Shown: positions 29,314-36,800 of the stretch, one piece after another
How positions within the stretch are numbered: the stretch's first letter is position 1
Layout of the letters: every line of letters starts with the position of its first letter
DNA from: Planctomycetota bacterium
GTDB taxonomy: Bacteria > Planctomycetota > J058 > JAJDCQ01
Direction: 5' to 3'
DNA length: 64,000 nucleotides
NCBI GenBank assembly: GCA_029260755.1
Contig: JAJDCQ010000049.1
Coordinates: 29,396-93,395, forward strand
Translations under genes and position numbers: made by a program
The notes under the pieces: model-generated
What the model was told of the DNA's origin: nothing
Database searches by the model: none
What the model saw: only the letters and a program-made list of their open reading frames with translations

Positions 29314-32300
29314 GCGAGGCTTCCTCCAAGCGCCTCACCGAGCTGGTCGAGGCGGCCGACGTCGACGGCATCGTCGCGCACGTCACCGGGCTCTCCGAGC
29401 CGGAGCGACGCGCGCTCGCGCCGGCGGCGATCGCCGCCTGGAAGAAGCACAGGCGTCACGACTGGATCGAGGTGAAGAAGGGCACGTTCAAGCGCGACGA
29501 GCGCGAGCTCGCCGCGCCGATCGCGCTCCCGGCCGTGTGCACGTTGGCCGAGCTCCGTCGCCTGGGCCTCGATGCCTTGCCAGGTCCGGACACGACCGCG
29601 AAGCTCATCGCCGACCGCCGCCCGCCGTGGGTCGCCGAGCTCGTCGAGGAGCTTCTCGAGGGCGGCGGGCGGCGCTGGGGTGCGTGGGCGATCGTCTGGG
29701 AGCTCCTCTCCGGAGGTCTCATCGACGAGCCGCCGATTCAGCACGACGGCTGGGTCGCGGGGCTGGTCTACGGCTTCGGACGGTCGGTCTGTGGGCCGCG
29801 GCTCGCCAGGGACCGGGGGGCGCTCGCCGACGAGCTGGCCGAGCACCTCGAGCTGCTCGAGCCGACGATCTGGCGCCTCTTCGAGGTCGAGGGGGGTGGC
29901 GAGGAGAGCCTCGCCGCCCACGACAAGTACTCGGCCAAGGACTGGACGTGGATCGAGGGGCTCGCGACCCTCGCCGAGCGCGGACGGCTCGACCGGTCGC
30001 GCCTGATCGACGCCAGCCTCGACGCGCTCGAGCGCGACTTCGCCGCGTTCCGGGCCGGGTGGTTCGGCCGGTTCCACGAGCGGCTCGCGCCGACCCTGGA
30101 CGAGCGGGCCGAGCGCGCGCCGCGCTACATCGATCTCCTCGCGAGCGGCGTCAAGACGACCGTGTCGTTCGCGCTGAAGGCGCTCGAAGCGCTCGCCAAG
30201 GGCAAGCGCCTCGATGGCGCCGCGTTCGTCGCGGGCGTCTTCCCGGCGCTCCGCGCCGAGGCGAAGGGGACGGTCAAGAAGGCGTTGGCGATGCTGGCGC
30301 GCGTCGCGAAGACCGAGAAGACGCTAAAGCTCGAGGTCGCCCGCGCCGCCGCCCCGGGCCTGTCGCACGAGGCGGTGGACGTGCAGGAAAATGCGCTCGA
30401 GCTCCTGGAGAAGCTCGGCGACCCGGCCGATCCCGAGACGGCGGAGGTCGTCGACGAGATGGCCGAGCACGTGGCGGCGTCGCTCCGGAAGCGGCTCGCG
30501 GCGTGGCGCGGGTCCGGCGCCGGCGGCGATCACGGCGCGGGCGGCGGCGCCCCCGCCGAGCCGGCCGATCCGGCCGGCGCGGTCGACGCCGGCCATCTTC
30601 GAGCCCGGACGGCGTCGCTCCCCGAGGACCTCGTCGCCGCGGCGGGGATCCCGGCGCTGCTCGATCGCCTCGACGCCGGCGAGCTGGGCATCGAGCGCGC
30701 GCCGTTCGCGGGACACGCCGTGCCGCGCCTCGACCCGGACGCGACGCTCGCGCCCATCACCGAGGTCGACGAGCTCATCGACGTCGCCGCGGCGGCGCTC
30801 GAGACGCCCGAGGAGTCGGCCGACGATGCCGAGCGGGTCCTCGACGCGCTGAGCCGCCTCGCGCGGGAGCGCCCCGACGACCTCGGCAAGCGCGCCGGGC
30901 CCCTCCGCAAGCGGGCGCAGCAGCTCCTCGACCGCCACCAGTTCGGCGAGCCGTTCCGGGGTCACACCCTCACCGCCGATGTCGCGGGCGTCGTGATCGC
31001 GTGGGTCGACCGGGCGTGGCCTCGGGTGGCGAAGAAGGAGCCGTCGAAGCAGACGGCGGCGAGGACGCTGATGGAGCTCCTCGGTCAGCGCTCGCGCGCG
31101 GTCGCGGCGCGCCTCATCGCCGGCGAGGCGGCGCCGCTCCTCTCGGCGCCGACCCATCGAGGCGGCTTCATCGCCGCGCCCTCGCTCGTCGAGCGCGTCG
31201 CCGCCCTCGACGCCGCGAAGCGGGAGGCGGACCCGACCGACGCGGCCCTCGCCCTCCTCCGCCTCGCGCCCGATCGTCGCGAGGCGGCCCTCGCGAGCGC
31301 GGCGAAGCTCGCCGGCGAGCTCGGGCGAGCGGTCCGATACGCCCTCGGCGGACGCCGCGGGAAGATCGGGCCCCTGGCGGCGCTCTGGTGCTCCGCCGCG
31401 CGGGCGCGCGTTCCCGGCGGCGACGACCCGACCGTCTCCGCGACCCACGACGGCCTCGGACCCGACGGCGCGCGCGCCGCGCGCTACACGCCGGCGATCC
31501 GCGCCCGCAAGAGCGGTCGCTACACGTTCCGCTGGCTCGAGCTCGCGCGCGAGCCGAGCCCGCCCGCGAAGTCCGATCCGTTCGCGGCCGCGCCGATGCT
31601 CCACCGCGCCGGGTTCGAGGACGAGCGCGACGCGCCGGGCGGCTGGTCGATCGCGTCGTATCGCTGGGCGTCGCTCGCCTGGCCGCTCGGCCGCGAGGCG
31701 TGGGCGGCCCTCGGCGCGGTCGCGCTCGCCCACAACCTCGACTGGGGCGGCGCGGAGTGGGAGAACCGGGTCTACCTGGAGCACCTCGTCGCCCCCGACG
31801 CCGACCTCGGCCCCATGGCGGCCCTCCTGCTCGCCCTCGGCCTCGCCGCGAAGGAGCCCGGCGAGTCGGGGCTGGCGACCGACATCGCGATCGCGGCGAT
31901 CGAGGACGGGCGCGCTGATGGCGAGACGCTCGGCGCGGCGATGGCGTTCCTCGTGCCGACCGGGATCGTCCTGTTCGCCCGGTGGGCCAAGACGCTCGCC
32001 GAGGTCGCCCGCGTCTCGCCGCTCCACGCCTGGGTCATTCAGGACGCGATCGAGCGGGCGCTCCCCGACGACGCGAAGGAGAGCCCGCGCGATCGGGCCG
32101 CGCTCGTCGAGCTCCTCCGCGAGCTCGCGATCGACGCCGAACGCGCGATCACCCGGCCGGGGGCGCGGGCGTTCCTCGAGAGCCTCCGCGGCTCGAGCAA
32201 GGCGGCCAGGGCGGCGAGGGCGACCCTCGCCGCCGAGGGCGACGGCGCCGAGCGCGGTCGCGCGGCCATGCTCGCGGCGCTGCAAGGCCGGGTCGAGCGG

Positions 32301-32339
32301 GCGGAGCGCTGGGCGCGCTGGCGCGGCGACGCCGGATGA
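29310..32339 (+). CDS. DUF6493-like large helical protein
   Basis: The frame starts at 29196, but the GTG at 29310 overlapping the SWIM stop fits best, giving 1,009 residues. The protein is almost entirely alpha-helical and rich in Ala, Leu, Arg and Glu, with HEAT-like stretches at about residues 250-420 and 480-700. There is no signal peptide or TM segment. The N-terminus (SLE-like helix, then WKKHRRHDW and RDERELAAPIAL) and its position after a SWIM gene match DUF6493 proteins as I know them. Biochemical role is unknown. It is probably the partner of the SWIM protein. Confidence 0.7.
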   Translation: MSEASSKRLTELVEAADVDGIVAHVTGLSEPERRALAPAAIAAWKKHRRHDWIEVKKGTFKRDERELAAPIALPAVCTLAELRRLGLDALPGPDTTAKLIADRRPPWVAELVEELLEGGGRRWGAWAIVWELLSGGLIDEPPIQHDGWVAGLVYGFGRSVCGPRLARDRGALADELAEHLELLEPTIWRLFEVEGGGEESLAAHDKYSAKDWTWIEGLATLAERGRLDRSRLIDASLDALERDFAAFRAGWFGRFHERLAPTLDERAERAPRYIDLLASGVKTTVSFALKALEALAKGKRLDGAAFVAGVFPALRAEAKGTVKKALAMLARVAKTEKTLKLEVARAAAPGLSHEAVDVQENALELLEKLGDPADPETAEVVDEMAEHVAASLRKRLAAWRGSGAGGDHGAGGGAPAEPADPAGAVDAGHLRARTASLPEDLVAAAGIPALLDRLDAGELGIERAPFAGHAVPRLDPDATLAPITEVDELIDVAAAALETPEESADDAERVLDALSRLARERPDDLGKRAGPLRKRAQQLLDRHQFGEPFRGHTLTADVAGVVIAWVDRAWPRVAKKEPSKQTAARTLMELLGQRSRAVAARLIAGEAAPLLSAPTHRGGFIAAPSLVERVAALDAAKREADPTDAALALLRLAPDRREAALASAAKLAGELGRAVRYALGGRRGKIGPLAALWCSAARARVPGGDDPTVSATHDGLGPDGARAARYTPAIRARKSGRYTFRWLELAREPSPPAKSDPFAAAPMLHRAGFEDERDAPGGWSIASYRWASLAWPLGREAWAALGAVALAHNLDWGGAEWENRVYLEHLVAPDADLGPMAALLLALGLAAKEPGESGLATDIAIAAIEDGRADGETLGAAMAFLVPTGIVLFARWAKTLAEVARVSPLHAWVIQDAIERALPDDAKESPRDRAALVELLRELAIDAERAITRPGARAFLESLRGSSKAARAARATLAAEGDGAERGRAAMLAALQGRVERAERWARWRGDAG

Positions 32340-32431
32340 CTATCGGATGACTATCGGACGCCCCGGGACGCCCCGCCGCCGTGCCTGATCCCGGCTCGGC
32401 AAGGGCTTGCGTCGACGGCGGTCGATAGGCC

Positions 32432-32460
32432 TGGACCTGTCCTCGGCCGGGGGGTATCCT
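32432..32460 (+). promoter_or_regulatory. Candidate promoter of the M16 peptidase gene
   Basis: TGGACC (32432-32437) and TATCCT (32455-32460) are spaced by exactly 17 bases, each 4 of 6 to the sigma-70 consensus, 128 bases before the ATG at 32588. The 248-base gap has no other convincing feature except an 11-base direct repeat (GATGACTATCG) at its left end, just over the DUF6493 stop. Confidence 0.3.
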
Positions 32461-32587
32461 GCCGCGCCTCAGCCGGGGCCGGTTGCCTCGGCCGGTGCCT
32501 CGAGGGGTGCCTCGACCGCGCGCTCGCGCATCGCATCTCGCATTGCTGGCATCGATAGACATCTCATCTCGCAGAGAAGGGACTCCC

Positions 32588-35500
32588 ATGCACGTTCGAT
32601 CGATCGGCCGCCTCGTCGGCCTCTCGCTCCTGCTCGCTCTCGTCGCCGCCGTATCCCCGGCCGCCGCGGGCGACACCTTCGAGATCCCCGTCAAGGAGAA
32701 GATCCTCGACAACGGCCTCAAGGTCCTCGTCGTCGAGAACGCGACCGCCCAGACGGTCAGCTGCCGGCTCGTCTATCGGGTCGGCTCGGCGAACGAGCAG
32801 CCCGGCCTCACCGGCCTCGCCCACTTCTTCGAGCACCTGATGTTCAAGGGCACGAAGCGGATCGGCGTGAAGGACCTCGAGGAAGACGCCCGGCTGATGG
32901 AGGCGATCGACGGCGTCGCGGACGAGATCCGCACCCTGCGCCTCGCGGGCACCGCGGACGACGACGCCGGGATGGTGGAGCTCGAGAGCGAGCTCGCCGC
33001 CTTGATCCTCGAGCAGCGCGACGTCGTCGAGAAGAACGAGACGATGGAGGTCTACCGCAAGGCCGGCGGCACCGGGATCAACGCCTCGACCTCGCGCGAC
33101 ATGACCCAGTACCAGGTCACCCTGCCGGCGAACAAGCTCGAGCTCTTCATGTGGCTCGAGTCCGACCGGCTGGCGAACGCCGTCTTCCGCGAGTTCCACG
33201 CGGAGAAGGACGTCGTCCGTGAGGAGCGTCGGCTGTCGGAGAACCGTCCGACCCACGCGTTCAACGAGGCGCTCACCCAGATCACCTTCGGCAGCCACCC
33301 CTACGCGTGGCCCGTCGTCGGCTGGCACGAGGATCTCCTCAACGCCACCCGCGAGGATGCGAAGGCGTTCTTCGAGACGTTCTACGTGCCGGACAACGCC
33401 GTCATCGTCCTCGCCGGCAACGTGAAGGCGAACGAGGCGTTCACCCTCGCGAAGAGATACTTCGGCGCGATCCCGCGCGGCACCCGCAGCCGCCCCGTCG
33501 TCGGGCAGAACCCGCCCCGCGCCGTCGGTGAGCGTCGCCTCGTCGCGCGCGCCGCGACCCAGCCGATGGTCGACGCCACCTACTACCGGCACCCGATCGG
33601 CCACGCCGACGAGCCGGTCTACCAGATCATCGGCGGCCTCCTGAGCGGCTCGTCCGGACGGCTCGAGCAGGAGATCGTGCGCAAGAAGGACCTCGCCACG
33701 CGCGTCGGCGCGAGCGGGATGCCCAGCCGCTACATCTCGACGTTCACGATCACCGGCACGACCAAGGGCGACACCGCGCCCGAGGCCGTCCTCGAGGCGA
33801 TCGACATCGAGCTGCACCGCCTCAAGACCGAGCGGGTCGCCAGCGAGGAGCTCCAGAAGGCCAAGAACGGCTTCCGCGCCCGGATGGTCCAGATCCTCAA
33901 GAGCGACGCGTTCCTCTCGATGATGCTCGGCTACTACGATGCGATGGACGCGCGCCGCGGCTGGCGCGGGCTCAACGAGAGCATCAAGCTGATCGACGCG
34001 GTGACGGCCAGCGACGTCCAGCGGGTCGCCAAGGAGCTCTTCCGCACCGAGAACCGCGTCGTCGGCATCCTCCACGGGATGGACGACGTCGTCGCCGAGG
34101 GCGGCGCCGACACGACCGAGACGACGCCCGCCGTCGCCGAGACGCCGACCCGTTCGGTCACCGTCGGTCCGAACCACCCCGACGAGCTCGTCTTCGCCGA
34201 GCGGAAGTTCGACGTGCCGAACCCCGGCGAGCTCCGCGTGGTGCTCCCGAGCGGTCTGCGCGTCTTCATCAAGCGTGACGACCGCCTCCCGACGGTGCGG
34301 GTGACCGCGCACGTCCAGGGCGGCTCGCTCTGGGAGCCGGCCGCCAAGGTCGGTCTCGCGAGCGCGACCGGTGAGCTGATGAAGCGCGGCGGCACGGCGA
34401 AGCTCGACGAGGACGCCCTCGACCGGCGCCTCGACTTCCTCGCCGCCAGCCTCTCGAGCGGCTTCGGCGAGACGAGCGGCAGTGTCTCGCTGAGCTGCTT
34501 CGACCGCGACGTCGACGAGTGCCTCGGCTACTTCAAGGACGTGCTCCTCGCGCCGGCCTTCCGGGCCGACCGCCTCGAGCGCTGGAAGGAAGAGAGCCTC
34601 CAGGCGATCGCGCGGCGCAACGACAGCCCGGCCCGGATCAGCGGCCGCGAGTTCCAGATCGCCCTCTACGGCGACCACCCGACCGCGTGGGTGAGCAGCC
34701 CCGAGTCGGTGACCGCGATCAGCCGGGACGACCTCGTCGCGTTCCATCGCGGGATCGTCTCGCCCAAGACGACGATCCTGAGCGTCGCGGGCAACTTCGA
34801 GACCGAGGCGATGCTCGGCAAGCTGAAGGATGTCTTCGGCGAGTGGGAGGGCGAGGCGCCCCGCTTCGAGACGCCGGCCCAGCCGGTCGCGAAGAAGCCT
34901 GCCGGCGTCCTCTTCATCGAGAAGGCGTCGAGCCAGGGCTACGTCAGCCTCGGCCACCTCGGCATCCGCCGCGACCACGAGGACTACGACGCGCTCAACG
35001 TCATGAACTCGGTCCTGCGCCGCCGGATCTTCAACCGCGTCCGGACCGACGAGGGCCTCGCCTACAGCGCCTACAGCCGGTTCAGCGCGCCGGACCTCTA
35101 CGCCGGCATCGTCGGCGCCGGGTTCCAGAGCAAGTCCGAGTCGGTCGCCTTCGCGCTTCAGCTCGTCTTCGAGGAGATCGAGAAGATTCGCACCGAGGCG
35201 ATTCCGACCGAGGAGCTGCAGAGCGTCAAGCAGGGGCTCATCGACGCCTTCCCCGGTCGCTTCTCGAGCGCCGAGGCGATCGTGTCGATGTTCGCCGGCC
35301 AGGAGCTGCGCGGGCGTCCGCTGAGTGACCTGGCGGACTACCGCGAGCGGGTCGCGGCGCAGACGGCCGAGGGGATCCTCGCGGCCGCGAAGCGCCACGT
35401 CCACCCCGACCGGATGACGATCCAGATCGTCGGCGACAGGAAGGCGATCCTCGCCGGCGACGGCACGCACGCCGCGAAGATCACCGACTTCGGCTCCATC

Positions 35501-35854
35501 ATCGACGTGGAGCTGGCGGCGCCGACCGTCGCGAAGAAGGTGACGCCGAGCAGCGTCGTCGCGCAGGCGGTCGCCTCGCTCAAGAGCGGCGACATCGACG
35601 CGCTCCTCGCGTGCTTCACCGACGAGGTGGCCGAGCGGATGGGCGCCCAGCGCGCCGCCCTCGAGGCCCGGATCAAGAGCCCGCTCGTCCAGGGGATCGA
35701 GATCGAGGTGAAGGACGAGGTGATCGACGGCGACGTCGCGAAGGTCGACGTCGTCTTCAAGATCGACATGGGCGGCCAGAAGATCGAGCAGCCGCGGACG
35801 CTGCGCCTCGCCAAGGTCGGCGAGACGTGGAAGCTCGCGGACGGCCTCTTCTAA
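32588..35854 (+). CDS. Exported M16-family zinc peptidase, tandem (full-length) with C-terminal NTF2-like tail
   Basis: The ATG at 32588 begins a signal peptide (residues 1-28), giving 1,088 residues; the frame upstream is not protein-like. The first M16 half holds the inverted zinc motif HFFEH (His79, Glu82, His83), and the third ligand is expected in the helix around residues 205-212 (EERRLSENRP region). A second M16-like pair of domains starts near residue 540 and lacks HxxEH, as usual for the inactive half. The last ~105 residues form a separate alpha-beta domain resembling SnoaL/DUF4878-type tails (VAQAVASLKSGDIDALLACF). It probably degrades exported peptides in the periplasm. Confidence 0.88.
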   Translation: MHVRSIGRLVGLSLLLALVAAVSPAAAGDTFEIPVKEKILDNGLKVLVVENATAQTVSCRLVYRVGSANEQPGLTGLAHFFEHLMFKGTKRIGVKDLEEDARLMEAIDGVADEIRTLRLAGTADDDAGMVELESELAALILEQRDVVEKNETMEVYRKAGGTGINASTSRDMTQYQVTLPANKLELFMWLESDRLANAVFREFHAEKDVVREERRLSENRPTHAFNEALTQITFGSHPYAWPVVGWHEDLLNATREDAKAFFETFYVPDNAVIVLAGNVKANEAFTLAKRYFGAIPRGTRSRPVVGQNPPRAVGERRLVARAATQPMVDATYYRHPIGHADEPVYQIIGGLLSGSSGRLEQEIVRKKDLATRVGASGMPSRYISTFTITGTTKGDTAPEAVLEAIDIELHRLKTERVASEELQKAKNGFRARMVQILKSDAFLSMMLGYYDAMDARRGWRGLNESIKLIDAVTASDVQRVAKELFRTENRVVGILHGMDDVVAEGGADTTETTPAVAETPTRSVTVGPNHPDELVFAERKFDVPNPGELRVVLPSGLRVFIKRDDRLPTVRVTAHVQGGSLWEPAAKVGLASATGELMKRGGTAKLDEDALDRRLDFLAASLSSGFGETSGSVSLSCFDRDVDECLGYFKDVLLAPAFRADRLERWKEESLQAIARRNDSPARISGREFQIALYGDHPTAWVSSPESVTAISRDDLVAFHRGIVSPKTTILSVAGNFETEAMLGKLKDVFGEWEGEAPRFETPAQPVAKKPAGVLFIEKASSQGYVSLGHLGIRRDHEDYDALNVMNSVLRRRIFNRVRTDEGLAYSAYSRFSAPDLYAGIVGAGFQSKSESVAFALQLVFEEIEKIRTEAIPTEELQSVKQGLIDAFPGRFSSAEAIVSMFAGQELRGRPLSDLADYRERVAAQTAEGILAAAKRHVHPDRMTIQIVGDRKAILAGDGTHAAKITDFGSIIDVELAAPTVAKKVTPSSVVAQAVASLKSGDIDALLACFTDEVAERMGAQRAALEARIKSPLVQGIEIEVKDEVIDGDVAKVDVVFKIDMGGQKIEQPRTLRLAKVGETWKLADGLF

Positions 35855-35925
35855 CCGCCCGAACATCTCGTCGAGAGGCTCGAACGGGCGACTGACGGAA
35901 GTCGAACGCTCGCCGAGCCTAGACG

Positions 35926-36001
35926 CGCGCGGCTCCGGCCGCGCCCCTTCTCCGACCCGGCCACACCGGTAAGGATGAAGAGGCGCGGCCGGAGCCGCGC
36001 G
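35926..36001. repeat. Long perfect inverted repeat, 20-bp arms
   Basis: The arms are 35926-35945 and 35982-36001, perfectly complementary over 20 bases and built on GCGCGGCTCCGGCCGCGC. The loop is 36 bases and contains its own short CCGG/CCGG hairpin. The element lies between the M16 and vWA genes, both on the plus strand. With no T-tract it is probably a strong mRNA-stabilising or processing hairpin, or a REP-like repeat unit. A weaker CGCCCG/CGGGCG repeat sits just after the M16 stop at 35856-35889. Confidence 0.7.
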
Positions 36002-36078
36002 TCATCCCGGGAGTCGCGAGGAAGGACTCGATTCGGCGCGGGGCCGCAAAAAAGGGGGAAGCTAGAAGGAGAGGTCCC

Positions 36079-36783
36079 ATGCGTCTGGCCCGTTCCCTGG
36101 CCGTGGCGCTCGTCGGAGCGTCCCTGACCCTGGCCCCCGCGGCCATCACCCCCACCCCCACGAGCGCCCGCGACGGCGAGGTCCGCTGGACCCGCGAGGT
36201 CGTCGTGAAGGGCGCCCCCGTCACGAAACGCCTGGCCGTCTGTCTCGACGCGACCGGCTCGATGCACGGCGCCCCGTTCGAGAAGGCGATGCGCGAGGTG
36301 CTGACCGTCCTCTCGCTGTTCCCCGACGACGGGCAGCTCAAGGTCTACGCCTTCCGCAACGGTGAGGTCCACAGCCAGGGGCCGGGGACGCGCCTCATCT
36401 TCCACGGCTACGCGCCGAGCATCAAAGTGTGGCGGGATGTCTGGACGCCGATGCCGGACGAGGAGGCGCTCCGCGACCTCGCCCGGTGGATGGCGAAGGA
36501 CGTCGGCTGCAGCGGCAACACCGACCTCGCGATCGCGATCGACCGCGCCGTCGAGAACCCCGAAGAGGACCTGAGCATCCTCCTCGTCTCCGACGGACAG
36601 CATCACGCGGGCGATGCGACGCCGATGCTCGACCACCTCGCGACGAAGGCGCGCGACCGCGGCGTCCCGCTCCACACGATCTGCGTGACGACCGACGGCT
36701 CGGAGTGGGGCGTCAACGAGATGGTAGAGATCGCGAAGCGGACCGGCGGGACGTGCGTCGTCTGGCGAGGCGACGGCGACTAG
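36079..36783 (+). CDS. Exported von Willebrand factor A domain protein
   Basis: A 234-residue protein with a signal peptide (about residues 1-30) and a single vWA domain. The MIDAS motif is D-A-T-G-S-M at about residues 57-62, a DxTxS-like variant of DxSxS. Further metal-site residues are expected at the SGNTD segment near 154 and the VSDGQHH segment near 175. The domain probably binds a protein ligand through a divalent metal. AGGAGAGG precedes the ATG. It is convergent with the SelO-like gene, whose stop is 17 bases away. Confidence 0.82.
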   Translation: MRLARSLAVALVGASLTLAPAAITPTPTSARDGEVRWTREVVVKGAPVTKRLAVCLDATGSMHGAPFEKAMREVLTVLSLFPDDGQLKVYAFRNGEVHSQGPGTRLIFHGYAPSIKVWRDVWTPMPDEEALRDLARWMAKDVGCSGNTDLAIAIDRAVENPEEDLSILLVSDGQHHAGDATPMLDHLATKARDRGVPLHTICVTTDGSEWGVNEMVEIAKRTGGTCVVWRGDGD

Positions 36784-36800
36784 GTTGGTGGGTTAGCAGC

